This document shows positions 33,758-44,578 of a stretch of DNA of 64,000 bases, one piece after another. This DNA is from Nitrosomonas eutropha (lineage in GTDB: Bacteria > Pseudomonadota > Gammaproteobacteria > Burkholderiales > Nitrosomonadaceae), in the NCBI RefSeq assembly GCF_003201195.1, contig NZ_QICQ01000009.1, positions 20,561 through 84,560 of the forward strand, written 5' to 3'. A program made the translations under genes and the position numbers. Position 1 is the stretch's first letter. Every line of letters starts with the position of its first letter. The notes below the pieces were generated by a model that was given only the letters and a program-made list of their open reading frames with translations, was not told the origin of the DNA and did no database searches.

Positions 33758-36157
33758 GTGTTGATCGGAATTTACAGTCTTGCATTTGTGTTCGGGGCCG
33801 TTTGGTTGTTGCAGCAGCCGGTTTTGCCCGAAATTTATTGGGCGATTGGGCTGATTCCGATAGTGCTGGCAGCTTTAATTCTTTCCCGACTCCAATTTCG
33901 TTTTTCCGTGTTGGTAAGCAGGTTTCTATTGTTTGTTGTTATGCTGGGTGCCGGTTTTTTCTGGACAGCGTTATCGGCGCAGATGAGGCTGGCGGACAGT
34001 CTGTCGCATGAATGGGAAGGAAAAGATATTGTGGTTACCGGTGTTGTTCCGGACATGCCGCAGTTTGCCCGGTACAGCATGCGCTTCCGGTTTGATGTGG
34101 AGCAAGTGCTGACACCGGATGCGGTAGTACCTGCCCGTATTCAGCTTTCCTGGTATCGGGATAACAAGCGTAAGGGGGTTGCTTTACCGCATATCACAGC
34201 AGGAGAGCGTTGGCGGTTAACCGTCCGGTTAAAGCGTCCGCATGGCAGCGCCAACCCGCATGTGCTGGATTATGAAGCCAGATTGCTTGAGCGTAACGTG
34301 CGCGCAACAGGTTATGTGCGAGCAGGGCAGGATAACGAGCGGCTTGAAGCATGGAACAGTGATCCGCACTACTTCTTTGAGCGTAAACGTGATGGAATTC
34401 GTAGTCATTTTCAGCATTATCTGGCCGAATATCCGTATGCAGGGGTGCTGATCGCGCTGGTGGTGGGTGATCAACGTGCTATTCCGTCGGAGCAGTGGGA
34501 GATTTTTACCCGAACCGGCACCAGTCATCTCATGGCAATTTCCGGTTCGCATATTACGCTGGTGGCCGGGCTGGTGTTTTTGCTGGCTTATTGGGTATGG
34601 CGTCGTGTTGGTCTTGCATTGTGGTTGCCTGCCCGCAAGTTTGCGCTGATGTGCGGGTTGATCGTTGCCATCGGTTATGCATTACTGGCTGGTTTTGCTG
34701 TGCCCGTGAAGCGTGCGTTATTCATGATGATCATCATCGTGGTGGCGTTCTGGGGTAACCAGCGCGTGCGTACACTGCCTGTGTTGGGGTGGGTGTTATT
34801 GCTGGTTGTGGTACTTGATCCGTGGTCGGTCATTGCACCAGGTTTCTGGTTGTCGTTTGCAGCAGTGGCGTTAATTTGCCTGGTAGTATCCGGCCGGATT
34901 GGTCGATCAAGTGCAGTAACTGGCTGGGTGCGCATACAGTGGGCGATTACGCTTGGTTTATTTCCGCTACTGCTGATCCTGTTTCAGCAGATTTCATTGA
35001 TATCACCCGTTGCCAATGCGGTGGCGATACCGGTGATTACCCTTGTCATCGTGCCGCTGGCATTACTGGCTACCATTCCCGGGCTGGAATTTCTGCTGCT
35101 GGTTGCATATCCCTTTCTGCAAATTACGATGGCTGTGTTGCAGTGGCTGGGGGAGCTTCCTCTAGCCACCTGGCAACAGCATGCACCGCCTTTATGGGCG
35201 GTGATTGCAGCGACCATCGGGGTGAAATGGCTACTGCTGCCGGGCGGGCCAGGGCTGGGCGTATCAGCTGGTTTTCCTGCAAGATGGCTGGGTATACTGG
35301 CAGGATTGCCATTATTTCTAGTTTTTCCTGAAAAACCAGCTGCGGGAGAGCTCTGGCTAACTGTGCTGGATGTGGGGCAGGGGTTATCTGTAGTGTTACG
35401 TACTCGCAACCATACTCTACTTTACGATACCGGGCCAAAATATGGTGACAGTGATAGCGGGAAGTATGTGATTTTGCCATTCCTGCGTGGAGAGGGTATT
35501 CAGACGCTGGATAGGATGATCGTTTCCCACGCGGATTCGGATCACAGTGGCGGGGCATTGTCGATATTGACGAGCGTAAAAACCGGAACGTTGCTGGCAT
35601 CAATTGCGGCTGATCATCCGATACGGCAAGCTGTTCCTGATAATCGCTATTGTCTTGCAGGAGATTCGTGGTGGTGGGACGGAGTACATTTCGAAATCTT
35701 GCATCCGCTGGAACCGGAGTTTTTGCTACAGAAACGCAAGACCAATGAATCGAGTTGTGTACTCAAAGTAACAACGCCACATGGCAGTGTATTGTTGCCG
35801 GGAGATATTGGCCAGAAAACTGAGGCGAGTCTACTGCAATATGCTGGTACTTCGCTTGCTTCCAGCGTGTTGATTGTGCCGCATCATGGCAGCCGATCTT
35901 CATCTTCAGAAGCTTTTGTACGACAAGTTGATCCTGGCTATGCTATTTTTGCAGTGGGTTACCGAAGCCGGTTCGGGCACCCGCATCCGGAAATAATAGA
36001 GCGCTATCAGGCGCAAGACAGCCAGCTACAGCGCAGTGATCATGATGGAGCGGTATTGTTGCGTTTTGTCCGGGGCACTATAAAAGTTGATACCTGGAGA
36101 AAGCTTAATCGCCGTTTCTGGCATGACAAGTGGTCTGCAGCAGATGAGGCAGACTGA
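33758..36157 (+). CDS. comEC: ComEC/Rec2 family DNA uptake channel
   Basis: A 799-residue inner-membrane protein of ComEC/Rec2 type, which moves single-stranded DNA across the inner membrane in natural competence. The N-terminal part has hydrophobic helices and an OB-like loop. The competence domain carries VVGDQRAIP, TGTSHLMAISGSHITL and several helices. The C-terminal metallo-beta-lactamase-like domain has LDVGQGLSVVL, HADSDHSGG, LLPGDI and VPHHGSRSSSS with the metal-binding motifs intact. The length is normal. The start is a GTG without an obvious site and is uncertain. Other competence genes are not in the window. Confidence 0.88.
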   Translation: MLIGIYSLAFVFGAVWLLQQPVLPEIYWAIGLIPIVLAALILSRLQFRFSVLVSRFLLFVVMLGAGFFWTALSAQMRLADSLSHEWEGKDIVVTGVVPDMPQFARYSMRFRFDVEQVLTPDAVVPARIQLSWYRDNKRKGVALPHITAGERWRLTVRLKRPHGSANPHVLDYEARLLERNVRATGYVRAGQDNERLEAWNSDPHYFFERKRDGIRSHFQHYLAEYPYAGVLIALVVGDQRAIPSEQWEIFTRTGTSHLMAISGSHITLVAGLVFLLAYWVWRRVGLALWLPARKFALMCGLIVAIGYALLAGFAVPVKRALFMMIIIVVAFWGNQRVRTLPVLGWVLLLVVVLDPWSVIAPGFWLSFAAVALICLVVSGRIGRSSAVTGWVRIQWAITLGLFPLLLILFQQISLISPVANAVAIPVITLVIVPLALLATIPGLEFLLLVAYPFLQITMAVLQWLGELPLATWQQHAPPLWAVIAATIGVKWLLLPGGPGLGVSAGFPARWLGILAGLPLFLVFPEKPAAGELWLTVLDVGQGLSVVLRTRNHTLLYDTGPKYGDSDSGKYVILPFLRGEGIQTLDRMIVSHADSDHSGGALSILTSVKTGTLLASIAADHPIRQAVPDNRYCLAGDSWWWDGVHFEILHPLEPEFLLQKRKTNESSCVLKVTTPHGSVLLPGDIGQKTEASLLQYAGTSLASSVLIVPHHGSRSSSSEAFVRQVDPGYAIFAVGYRSRFGHPHPEIIERYQAQDSQLQRSDHDGAVLLRFVRGTIKVDTWRKLNRRFWHDKWSAADEAD

Positions 36158-36200
36158 GCATCATCCCTCGTAACAAGCGCCTGAAATTTACTACCCCTAG

Positions 36201-36243
36201 TTTGTAGGAAAAATTCCTACAAATTTTCAAGCCGAATTCCTAC
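36201..36243. promoter_or_regulatory. palindromic operator upstream of flhDC
   Basis: TTTGTAGGAA-AAA-TTCCTACAAA at 36201-36223 has perfect 10-base arms, and a third half-site ATTCCTAC follows at 36236-36243. The pattern resembles binding sites of LuxR/NarL-type response regulators such as RcsB. It lies 111-153 bases upstream of flhD. Confidence 0.55.
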
Positions 36244-36353
36244 GGTTGATATGGTAACAGCCCGCTTTCCCCAATTTGCTCCCTGGTTAAAAATGCTTAC
36301 ATCATTTTTGAGAACAACCCGGTTTAATTTGTATATTAGAAGGAGCAGTAAAA

Positions 36354-36671
36354 ATGGGGACAAATCAGATTTTAGACGAAATCAGGGAAGTCAATCTCAG
36401 TTATTTGCTGCTGGCTCAACAAATGCTGCGTGAAGACAGGGTTGCTGCAATGTACCGTTTAGGTATTGACGAGGATATAGCGGATATTCTGATCAAGCTG
36501 ACTAACAGCCAGTTATTGAAAATGGCTGGATCCAACATGCTGTTGTGCCGGTTCCGTTTTGATGACAGCCTGATTGCAGAAATACTTACAAGTCATAAAC
36601 AGGATCGCGCACTGACACAATCCCACGCTGCAATACTCATGGCAGGGCAACCTGCTGAAAAAATTTCCTGA
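36354..36671 (+). CDS. flhD: flagellar master regulator FlhD
   Basis: A 105-residue FlhD. The N-terminal helix EIREVNLSYLLLAQQMLRED and the central AAMYRLGIDEDIADIL match the family; the length is normal. With FlhC it forms the activator complex for flagellar class 2 promoters. AGGAG lies upstream of the ATG and flhC follows after 26 bases. Expression is probably controlled through the palindrome upstream. Confidence 0.9.
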   Translation: MGTNQILDEIREVNLSYLLLAQQMLREDRVAAMYRLGIDEDIADILIKLTNSQLLKMAGSNMLLCRFRFDDSLIAEILTSHKQDRALTQSHAAILMAGQPAEKIS

Positions 36672-36697
36672 GCACCCGTATAGAGGAGGAAGTAATC

Positions 36698-37273
36698 ATG
36701 AAAGTGAAAAGTATTTTATCCGAAGGTAAACAGATTCAGCTTGCCACTGAATTGGTCCGGCTGGGTGCAAGGCTGCAAGTGCTCGAAGTATCTACCACAC
36801 TCAGTCGCGAACGACTTGTGAAGCTGTATAAGGAAGTTAAAGGTGTTTCTCCTCCCAAAGGTATGCTTCCCTATTCCGAGGACTGGTTTACAGGTTGGCA
36901 GCCTAACATGCATTCATCATTATTCATCAATATTTACAATTACATTACCCAGTACACGAATGTTCGGGACATTGATGCCATTATCAAGAGCTATCAGCTG
37001 TATCTGGAACATATCGAGGTTAACCACCTGCAGTGTATATTGAGTTTCACACGCGCATGGACATTGGTGCGTTTTGTGGAGAGTAAGGTGCTTTCTGTTA
37101 CATCCTGCGTTAAATGTACCGGGAATTTCCTGGTTCACAGCCTGGATATTCAATCCAACCATGTATGCGGGCTTTGTCATGTTCCTTCACGTGCTGGTAA
37201 AACTAAGCGAGCAGCTGCGCAGAAGGCCAAAGAGGCTCAGGAAGTTGAGATCAGAGAAGCGTGTGCGGTCTGA
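36698..37273 (+). CDS. flhC: flagellar master regulator FlhC
   Basis: A 191-residue FlhC. The zinc-binding cysteines C137, C140, C157 and C160 (CVKC and CGLC) are present. The DNA-binding region near the N terminus includes LVRLGARLQVLE. A basic Ala/Lys-rich tail ends the protein. A strong GAGGAGG site precedes the ATG. It forms the operon flhDC, and a terminator-like stem follows. Confidence 0.92.
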   Translation: MKVKSILSEGKQIQLATELVRLGARLQVLEVSTTLSRERLVKLYKEVKGVSPPKGMLPYSEDWFTGWQPNMHSSLFINIYNYITQYTNVRDIDAIIKSYQLYLEHIEVNHLQCILSFTRAWTLVRFVESKVLSVTSCVKCTGNFLVHSLDIQSNHVCGLCHVPSRAGKTKRAAAQKAKEAQEVEIREACAV

Positions 37274-37326
37274 TATCTTTTTACAGCGTTTTCTGATCCG
37301 GTTTCATTGATTTTCCACAAATAGTC

Positions 37327-37362
37327 AGCACTTGGTTTCCCTGAATGGAGCCAGGTGCTTTA
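37327..37362 (+). terminator. terminator-like stem after flhDC
   Basis: AGCACTTGG pairs with CCAGGTGCT (one G-U pair) around a 15-base loop, followed by TTT. It is about 50 bases after flhC. Confidence 0.45.
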
Positions 37363-37550
37363 CTTCAAGATCAGTCCTGAAAAAATAGCAGAGCTTCTCT
37401 AACGATCCTTCATTCACGGTGTCAGTAAATTTCTGGTACCTCCGCATAAAATCCGGGATAATCGGCTAAAGTTAATCTTGCCTGGCCACCTGGAATCATT
37501 TCCGAAACTCAGATTCTCTAGCACTACCAATCCTGGAAACATTCTGACAA

Positions 37551-39080
37551 TTGAACCTGCTTAAAGCACTTGCCACTGTCAGTGGTATGACATTGGTTTC
37601 GCGTATCCTCGGTTTTGTACGAGATCTGATCATTGCAAGGATATTTGGCGCAGGGATAGCGACTGATGCTTTCTTCGTAGCTTTTCGCATTCCAAATCTG
37701 CTCAGGCGCTTGTTTGCGGAAGGCGCTTTCTCCCAGGCATTTGTCCCTGTTCTGGCGGAGTACAAGAATAACCGCACCAATGAACAGACCCGTGAACTCA
37801 TTGATCACGTAGCCACTTTGCTCGGCGCGGCATTGTTTGTAGTGACATTGCTGGGTATTCTGGCGGCACCGCTGATCATTTATATCAGCGCCCCGGGATT
37901 TGCAGCAGTGCCGGATAAATTTGCACTGACAGTCGAACTGCTTCGGGTTACCTTTCCTTATATTTTGTTTATTTCGCTGGTGGCATTGGCAGGCGGTATC
38001 CTGAATACCTACAGCCATTTTTCTGTGCCCGCTTTGACGCCGGTTTTGCTGAATCTTTCCTTTATCGGTTGTGCATTGTGGCTTGCGCCGCTGATGGATC
38101 CTCCTGTGCTGGCACTGGCCTGGGCGGTATTCATCGGTGGTATTTTGCAGCTGGCTTTTCAGATACCCTTTCTGCTGCGCTTGAAAAGAATGCCACGATT
38201 GCGTTTCAGGTTTCGTAACAGCGGGGCATGGCGTGTGCTTAAACTTATGGGGCCGGCAGTATTTGGTGTTTCCATTGGGCAAATCAGCCTGTTAATCAAT
38301 ACCATTTTTGCATCATTGCTGATAACCGGGAGTGTTTCATGGCTGTACTATGCTGATCGGCTGATGGAGTTTCCGGCAGGCATGCTGGGTGTGGCATTGG
38401 GTACCGTTATTTTGCCTTCATTATCACGTCACTATACGGAGAATAGCTCGGAGGAATTTTCCCGTCTGCTGGACTGGGGGCTGCGTCTAACTTTTTTATT
38501 AACGCTGCCAGCCGCTGTAGCACTGGCGTTGCTTGCCATACCCCTTATAACGACATTGTTTTACTATGGTGCCTTCTCCATGGAGGATGTCTGGATGACC
38601 CGGGAAGCGCTGATCGCCTACAGCATTGGTTTGCTCGGATTGATATTGGTAAAAGTGTTGGCGCCAGGTTTTTATGCCCGGCAGAATATCAGAACTCCAG
38701 TCAAGATCGCGATTTTGACGCTTGTTGCTACACAGCTCATGAATCTTGCGTTCATTATTCCACTAAAACATGCCGGGCTCGCGCTGGCGATTGGCTTGGG
38801 TGCATGTCTTAATGCGGGCGTACTTTATTCCAAATTGCGTTCCTACGGCATTTATCAGCCTTTACCTGGATGGGGATTATTTATACTCAAAATTCTGATT
38901 GCCTTGATCGTGATGAGTGTGGGGTTATGGCTGACAGCGGGGAGTAATACCGAGTGGTTTGTGCTTACAGCAACTGAGCGAGTGGTGAAACTGGGGCTAA
39001 TGGTAGTGCAGGGTGGCATCAGCTATTTTGCGTGTCTATGGATATTAGGATTTCGATTACATGATTTCTCGCGGCAATAA
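37551..39080 (+). CDS. murJ: lipid II flippase MurJ
   Basis: A 509-residue polytopic membrane protein of the MurJ/MviN family with about 14 helices. MurJ flips lipid II for peptidoglycan synthesis and is usually essential. The N terminus [21 protein letters not shown] and [23 protein letters not shown] are diagnostic. The start is TTG with a weak GGAAA further upstream; no better start keeps the conserved N terminus. It is a monocistronic-looking gene between flhDC and a small lipoprotein gene. Confidence 0.92.
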   Translation: MNLLKALATVSGMTLVSRILGFVRDLIIARIFGAGIATDAFFVAFRIPNLLRRLFAEGAFSQAFVPVLAEYKNNRTNEQTRELIDHVATLLGAALFVVTLLGILAAPLIIYISAPGFAAVPDKFALTVELLRVTFPYILFISLVALAGGILNTYSHFSVPALTPVLLNLSFIGCALWLAPLMDPPVLALAWAVFIGGILQLAFQIPFLLRLKRMPRLRFRFRNSGAWRVLKLMGPAVFGVSIGQISLLINTIFASLLITGSVSWLYYADRLMEFPAGMLGVALGTVILPSLSRHYTENSSEEFSRLLDWGLRLTFLLTLPAAVALALLAIPLITTLFYYGAFSMEDVWMTREALIAYSIGLLGLILVKVLAPGFYARQNIRTPVKIAILTLVATQLMNLAFIIPLKHAGLALAIGLGACLNAGVLYSKLRSYGIYQPLPGWGLFILKILIALIVMSVGLWLTAGSNTEWFVLTATERVVKLGLMVVQGGISYFACLWILGFRLHDFSRQ

Positions 39081-39289
39081 CCCAATGTATCGCTGACATA
39101 CCCTGTTTTATTTGTAGGGGTGGTGTTTCAATGGGCATCCCCTCTATGGGATGCGTAAGAAGCAGATGCTTTTAACCCATTCAACCCAAGCAATAACAGT
39201 TTTATTCTACTGCTTGAGCTGAGAGATATTTTTGTTATATACTGCCGTTCGCAGCAAGGTTTATGAAATTTTTTAAAGGAACTTTAATA

Positions 39290-39490
39290 ATGAAATTTGC
39301 TTACGCAGCTGTTATCGCTACCGCAGTTCTGCTGGTAGCATGCGGACGTCCTCATCAGGCTGTTCAAGAGTCGGAAAGAGAGAACTATGAAAAAATCATA
39401 TCCGGCCAAAAAATAGACTGCGAACATGGGGTTGACGCAAATGGCAAGTGTTTGAAAGAAGGTGATACTGGTATCCCGGAAGCGCACTAA
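39290..39490 (+). CDS. small lipoprotein
   Basis: A 66-residue lipoprotein starting at the ATG at 39290 (AAGGA upstream). The signal peptide [18 protein letters not shown] ends in a lipobox with Cys18. The short mature part contains two cysteines in [12 protein letters not shown]. No family is recognised. It is followed by an unusually perfect terminator. Confidence 0.7.
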   Translation: MKFAYAAVIATAVLLVACGRPHQAVQESERENYEKIISGQKIDCEHGVDANGKCLKEGDTGIPEAH

Positions 39491-39499
39491 GCTAAAAAA

Positions 39500-39550
39500 T
39501 GTATCTGTACAAAAAAACCGCCTTTTAGGCGGTTTTTTTGTACAGATACA
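39500..39550 (+). terminator. 23-base perfect terminator stem
   Basis: The arms at 39500-39522 and 39528-39550 are exact complements around the 5-base loop TTTTA. The core is ACCGCC/GGCGGT followed by seven T. It terminates the small lipoprotein gene and, being symmetric (A7 and T7), could work in both directions. Confidence 0.9.
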
Positions 39551-39628
39551 AACTTCACCATGGAAAAATTGCAGTGAAAAAACCCCTATAAGTATCATGG
39601 TATTTTCAGATATTCGCTATGTAAGCAT

Positions 39629-39671
39629 TTTATTCTCCACGAGACGGGGGATTAAATTCGTGGAGAATAAA
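39629..39671. other. isolated 14-base perfect stem-loop
   Basis: TTTATTCTCCACGA at 39629-39642 and TCGTGGAGAATAAA at 39658-39671 are exact complements with a 15-base loop containing GACGGGGG. It lies between the lipoprotein terminator and the end of bamC, without an associated gene. Confidence 0.5.
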
Positions 39672-39807
39672 GAGATATACTGCACCAATCGTAGTCAAGC
39701 CAACCAAGTATGGGGTAAGTAAATATATACCTACTTGTTATGCTTGCTGTCCATTCGTATAGGATGAGCAGCGCGATCAGCTGGGTAATACTGTCGCTCT
39801 ATTTACT

Positions 39808-40968
39808 TTACTTAAGTTGTTCGTATAACAAATTAAGAATACGTTTAGCTGTTTCTGATTCTTCAGCGATTCCATCCGTGTTAAGTACACTAACTTCACT
39901 ATTTAAACTGACTTCACTTATCTTGATCTGATATTTCTCCGCTGTAGAATCTTTATCAGTGTCATTGGACCAGAAAGCCAGTTTGGAAAGTAAGCCTTTC
40001 CCCTTATCCGCTTTGTGGATTTCCTCACCGGGGCTGATATAGCGGACAAAGTAAATCCCGCTCGAACGATCCCGATCTTCCACCGTAAAGCCGATCCGAT
40101 CAAGCTCAAGGCCAACTCGCCGCCACGCGCGGTCAAACGGTTCCCTTATAATCAATATACCTTTCCGGGTTTTATCCAGGAACGCCCGTTCTTCAGTTGC
40201 ACCACTTGCAGCAATTTCAGCCGTTGCACGTTCTTCATCCACACCGAAACGTTGCATCAGACGGTTCAGCATTTCTGCTTCCAGTTCGGGATCTGATTTG
40301 CGTGGCTGCCAGATAGTGCGATTAGTATTGCGATCTGCCAGCACTTCAATCATGCCCCGGTGACTGATAAAAATTTCGGTTGCGCCGGATTGATCCTGCT
40401 CCAGGCGGGTACGAAACTTGTCACGTTCAGCGGTGGAATAAAGGCTGTCAAGGAAAGTTGATAGTGCACTTCGGATAATATCCTGGGGTATTTTGGCACG
40501 GTTTTCTGCCCAGTCAGTTTCCATGATTCCCAGATCGGGTGCTTCCACCTTGAGCAGAAATCCCATATCTTGCCAGAATTCTTTGATAACCGGCCATACT
40601 GCGGCGGGTTCGCGTGGCACAACCAGCCAGCGCTGAGTACCGGAGCGTTCGATATGAATTCCGTTCTGCAGCGCAGTGGCAGAGAGTACGGGTAAATTTG
40701 CCCGCTCCCTTAATAGTCCGCTCCGGGTGCTGTTGTAAGTCGAGAATGTAGCGCTGCCGGACGCATCAACATCCGGAATGGCAAATCGTTCGTTGGTTTC
40801 GGGACTGGTCAGATCAGGCGGGACTTCAAGTGGAGGAAGTTTCCCTGCCGACTTGTAATCAATCTTTTTATTTTCGGGTAGCAGGTTGCAGCCCGAAACG
40901 AGGATCGCCAGCGTAATATTTGCAATCAGAAATTTTCTCAGACGTCTGCTCGGACGCTTCTTAAGCAT
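39808..40968 (-). CDS. bamC: outer-membrane assembly lipoprotein BamC
   Basis: A 386-residue lipoprotein of the BamC/NlpB family, part of the BAM complex that inserts outer-membrane proteins. The lipobox LVSGC places the lipidated cysteine at residue 27. LPPLEVPPDLTSPETNERF follows, matching the conserved N-terminal stretch that contacts BamD. Two helix-grip domains make up the rest. AAAGGT precedes the ATG. It lies 9 bases after dapA, and dapA-bamC is a widely conserved pair. Confidence 0.88.
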   Translation of the reverse strand: MLKKRPSRRLRKFLIANITLAILVSGCNLLPENKKIDYKSAGKLPPLEVPPDLTSPETNERFAIPDVDASGSATFSTYNSTRSGLLRERANLPVLSATALQNGIHIERSGTQRWLVVPREPAAVWPVIKEFWQDMGFLLKVEAPDLGIMETDWAENRAKIPQDIIRSALSTFLDSLYSTAERDKFRTRLEQDQSGATEIFISHRGMIEVLADRNTNRTIWQPRKSDPELEAEMLNRLMQRFGVDEERATAEIAASGATEERAFLDKTRKGILIIREPFDRAWRRVGLELDRIGFTVEDRDRSSGIYFVRYISPGEEIHKADKGKGLLSKLAFWSNDTDKDSTAEKYQIKISEVSLNSEVSVLNTDGIAEESETAKRILNLLYEQLK

Positions 40969-40977
40969 GGTAAACCT

Positions 40978-41856
40978 TTAAACCGTGATACCAGCCTGCA
41001 GCATCGCTTTTCTGATCAGTTCGTGATGCTGGCTGGATAAAGCCGTCAATGGCAGACGTATGTTTTCGTTGATCAATCCCATTTTTGCCACCGCCCATTT
41101 GACCGGGATGGGATTGGCCTCGACAAACAAATCGATATGCAGCTTGAATAATCGGGCATTGATTGCCCGTGCCTGGGCCAGATCGCCGGACAGAGCAGCA
41201 GTACACATTTCGTGCATCAATCGCGGGGCGACGTTGGCGGTAACCGAAATAATGCCGTGTCCACCGAGCAACAGCAGCGCCAGTGCTGTGGCATCATCGC
41301 CACTGTAAACAGCAAAATTATCTGGTACACGCTGCACCAAATCACATCCGCGTGCAATATTGCCAGTGGCATCCTTGATGCCAACGATACCAGGAATCTG
41401 CGCCAGCCGTAATGTGGTTTCATTACTGATATCTGCTACAGTCCGCCCCGGTACGTTATATAAAATCATCGGAATATCTACTGCTTCGGCGATTGCCTTG
41501 AAATGCTGGTACAACCCTTCCTGAGTCGGCTTGTTATAGTAAGGTGCGACGGACAGGCAGGCATCTGCGCCGGCATTCTTCGAAAACACGGTGAGCTCGA
41601 TTGCTTCTCGGGTCGAATTGGCACCAGTGCCGGCGATGATCGGAATACGTCCGTCTGCATAGGAAACAGCTGTTCGAATCAGCAGATCGTGCTCATCAAA
41701 ATCTACGGTGGGAGACTCCCCTGTGGTACCGACTACGACGATGCCATCCGTTCCCTGTTCGATATGAAAGTCGATCAAGGCACAGAATCTATCCAGATCC
41801 AATGCCCCGTCTTCCAACATGGGAGTGACGATCGCTACATGACTACCTCTGAACAT
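40978..41856 (-). CDS. dapA: 4-hydroxy-tetrahydrodipicolinate synthase
   Basis: A 292-residue DapA. It condenses pyruvate with aspartate semialdehyde in lysine and diaminopimelate synthesis. Visible are GTTGESPT, the catalytic tyrosine in YNVPGRT, the Schiff-base lysine in GIKDATG and the YSGDDATAL loop. It is first in the dapA-bamC pair. The ribosome-binding site is weak, and a Fur-box-like sequence sits 18-36 bases upstream of the start. Confidence 0.93.
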   Translation of the reverse strand: MFRGSHVAIVTPMLEDGALDLDRFCALIDFHIEQGTDGIVVVGTTGESPTVDFDEHDLLIRTAVSYADGRIPIIAGTGANSTREAIELTVFSKNAGADACLSVAPYYNKPTQEGLYQHFKAIAEAVDIPMILYNVPGRTVADISNETTLRLAQIPGIVGIKDATGNIARGCDLVQRVPDNFAVYSGDDATALALLLLGGHGIISVTANVAPRLMHEMCTAALSGDLAQARAINARLFKLHIDLFVEANPIPVKWAVAKMGLINENIRLPLTALSSQHHELIRKAMLQAGITV

Positions 41857-41873
41857 GGCACTTTGTCTATATA

Positions 41874-41892
41874 AATAATAATAATCATTATT
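41874..41892. promoter_or_regulatory. Fur-box-like sequence upstream of dapA
   Basis: AATAATAATAATCATTATT matches the 19-base Fur consensus at 16 positions. It lies right in front of dapA. Its low complexity makes chance more likely than for the hemP site. Confidence 0.4.
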
Positions 41893-41946
41893 CTACCCGA
41901 AACAATCTGCTTTCATTCAATTTCAGCGATTGGCCATAAGCCAGGC

Positions 41947-44538
41947 TTAATGCTGTTTCGAGAACTGCATACTACCGTCACCATATTTAACCAGGATAGT
42001 ATCTCCAGCAGAGAAATGACCCTCCAGCAATTCTCTGGACAGCGGATTTTCGATCTGAGACTGAATGGCACGTTTCAGAGGCCGTGCACCAAATATCGGA
42101 TCAAAACCAGCCTCAGCCAGTTTTGCCAGAGCTGATTCTGAAACTACCAGTTTCATCTCCATTTGCGCCAATCGGGCTCCCAGATTACTCAACTGAATTT
42201 TGGCAATCGACTTGATGTGCGCTTCATCCAGCGAATGGAAAACAACCACCTCATCAATACGGTTAATAAACTCTGGTCGGAAATAGGTTTTAACCTCTCC
42301 CATTACTGCTTGCTTGATGGCTTGGTAATCATCGCCGCTCATCTGCTGGATCATTTGTGAACCTAAGTTGGAAGTCATGACGATGACCGTGTTTTTGAAG
42401 TCTACAGTGCGTCCCTGGCCATCCGTCATCCGACCGTCGTCCAGCACCTGCAGTAACACATTAAACACGTCCGGATGTGCTTTTTCTACTTCATCGAGCA
42501 GAATGACGGAATAAGGCTTACGTCGTATCTGTTCAGTCAGATAACCGCCTTCTTCATAGCCAACATAGCCTGGCGGCGCGCCAATCAGGCGCGCGACTGA
42601 ATGCTTCTCCATGAATTCAGACATATCCACCCGGATGAGATGTTCCTCGGAATCAAACAGGAATCCTGCCAGTGCCTTGCACAACTCGGTTTTACCTACC
42701 CCAGTCGGTCCCAGAAACAAGAAAGATCCATAGGGTCGGTTGGGGTCGGATAACCCGGAACGAGAGCGCCGGATTGCGTCAGAAACCAGCCGGACAGCCT
42801 CATCCTGACCAATGACCCGTTCATGCAATTTATCTTCCATGAACAACAGTTTTTCGCGCTCGCCCTGCATCATTTTGGAAACCGGGATACCGGTTGCACG
42901 CGAAACAACCTCAGCAATTTCCTCAGCGCCCACCTGGGTTCGGAATAATTTTGGCTGTGTAGCCTCCTCGGCTGATTCATCGTGGTGCAATTGCTCTGCA
43001 AGCTGTGTTTCCAATTGCGGAATACGGCCGTATAGTAACTCTGATGCTTTTTGCAAGTCCCCCTTACGCCGTGCGGCTTCTTCTTCCCGACGCAGTTTCT
43101 CAAGCTCTTCCTTAATTTCCTGTGAACCTTTCGCGCGGGACTTTTCCGCTTTCAGTATTTCGTCCAGATCAGCGTATTCACGTTCCAGTTTTTCAATTTC
43201 CTCTTCAAGCAGTGCCAGACGTTTTTTCGAGGCCTCATCCTTTTCCTTTTTTACGGCTTCACGCTCGATCTTCAGCTGAATAAGGCGCCGATCAAGTTTA
43301 TCCATGACTTCCGGCTTGGAATCCTGCTCCATGCGAATGCGTGCTGCCGCCTCGTCGATCAGATCGATTGCCTTGTCTGGCAGAAAACGGTCGGTAATGT
43401 AACGATGGGAGAGTTCGGCAGCCGCAACAATAGCTGGATCAGTAATTTCCACACCATGATGCAATTCGTATTTTTCCTGCAGCCCGCGCAGGATGGCGAT
43501 CGTCGCCTCGACGCCGGGTTCGTCCACCAGTACTTTCTGGAAACGGCGTTCCAACGCAGCATCCTTTTCAACGTATTTGCGGTATTCATCCAGCGTGGTT
43601 GCACCCACGCAATGCAGCTCACCGCGTGCCAGTGCTGGTTTGAGCATGTTGCCGGCATCTATCGCGCCTTCTGCCTTACCAGCACCTACCATCGTATGCA
43701 GTTCATCAATGAACACGATAGTACGGCCTTCATCTTGCGCCAGCTCTTTCAGTACAGTCTTCAATCGCTCTTCAAACTCGCCACGATATTTGGCGCCGGC
43801 CAGCAGTGCTGCCATGTCCAGCGATAACACTCGTTTGTTTTTCAGTGTTTCGGGCACTTCACCATTGACGATACGTTGCGCCAACCCTTCCACAATGGCT
43901 GTTTTACCGACGCCCGGCTCACCAATCAGGACGGGGTTGTTCTTGGTACGCCGTTGCAATACCTGAATTGTCCGCCGGATTTCGTCATCCCGTCCGATCA
44001 CGGGATCGAGCTTGCCCGAGCGGGCACGTTCAGTCAGATCCAGCGTATATTTCTTCAGGGCTTCCCGACTGCCTTCTGCTTCAGCATCGGTTACCTGTTC
44101 TCCGCCGCGTACAGAATCGATTGTCTGTTCCAGTGCAGCGCGTGTAACACCGTATTGTTTCAGCAATCGTCCGGTCTCGCCTTTGTCTTCCAGTACAGCC
44201 AGCAGAAACATTTCTGAAGCAATGTACTGATCTCCTCTTTTCTGCGCCTCCTTGTCAGTCAGGTTGAGCAGATTGCCCAGATCACGAGAAATATTGATCT
44301 CCCCGCCTGTTCCTTCCACTTTTGGCAAAAGTTTCAGGCTTTGTGTCAATGCCTGGCGCAATGGTTGAACATTCACTCCGGCACGTTGCAGCAACGAGGC
44401 AATACTGCCATCTTCTTGCTGCATCAGTGCGAGCAGAAGATGCTGAGATTCAATATAGGGATGATCCTGCCCCAGCGCCATGCTTTGCGCATCGGCGAGA
44501 GCCTGCTGAAACTTGGTGGTGAATTTGTCGAACCGCAT
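41947..44538 (-). CDS. clpB: ATP-dependent disaggregase ClpB
   Basis: An 863-residue ClpB that rescues aggregated proteins together with DnaK. Order: N-terminal Clp repeats (QHLLLALM), AAA module 1 with GEPGVGKT, a long coiled-coil middle domain (about residues 400-540, rich in Glu, Lys and Arg), then AAA module 2 with GPTGVGKT. The length is normal. CAGGAG precedes the ATG. It is a single gene with a heat-shock type promoter upstream. Confidence 0.95.
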   Translation of the reverse strand: MRFDKFTTKFQQALADAQSMALGQDHPYIESQHLLLALMQQEDGSIASLLQRAGVNVQPLRQALTQSLKLLPKVEGTGGEINISRDLGNLLNLTDKEAQKRGDQYIASEMFLLAVLEDKGETGRLLKQYGVTRAALEQTIDSVRGGEQVTDAEAEGSREALKKYTLDLTERARSGKLDPVIGRDDEIRRTIQVLQRRTKNNPVLIGEPGVGKTAIVEGLAQRIVNGEVPETLKNKRVLSLDMAALLAGAKYRGEFEERLKTVLKELAQDEGRTIVFIDELHTMVGAGKAEGAIDAGNMLKPALARGELHCVGATTLDEYRKYVEKDAALERRFQKVLVDEPGVEATIAILRGLQEKYELHHGVEITDPAIVAAAELSHRYITDRFLPDKAIDLIDEAAARIRMEQDSKPEVMDKLDRRLIQLKIEREAVKKEKDEASKKRLALLEEEIEKLEREYADLDEILKAEKSRAKGSQEIKEELEKLRREEEAARRKGDLQKASELLYGRIPQLETQLAEQLHHDESAEEATQPKLFRTQVGAEEIAEVVSRATGIPVSKMMQGEREKLLFMEDKLHERVIGQDEAVRLVSDAIRRSRSGLSDPNRPYGSFLFLGPTGVGKTELCKALAGFLFDSEEHLIRVDMSEFMEKHSVARLIGAPPGYVGYEEGGYLTEQIRRKPYSVILLDEVEKAHPDVFNVLLQVLDDGRMTDGQGRTVDFKNTVIVMTSNLGSQMIQQMSGDDYQAIKQAVMGEVKTYFRPEFINRIDEVVVFHSLDEAHIKSIAKIQLSNLGARLAQMEMKLVVSESALAKLAEAGFDPIFGARPLKRAIQSQIENPLSRELLEGHFSAGDTILVKYGDGSMQFSKQH

Positions 44539-44578
44539 GTCATCTCCTGAAGTGAAGTAAAGATTGGAATGCCCTTAC

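Noticed and set aside
37524..38282. 252-codon minus-strand frame inside murJ
   Set aside because: Composition (Gln, Lys, Cys-rich) is that of an antisense frame; murJ is unmistakable.
42812..43279. Ser-rich plus-strand frame inside clpB
   Set aside because: Antisense of the ClpB coiled-coil region; the serine runs mirror Glu/Lys codons.
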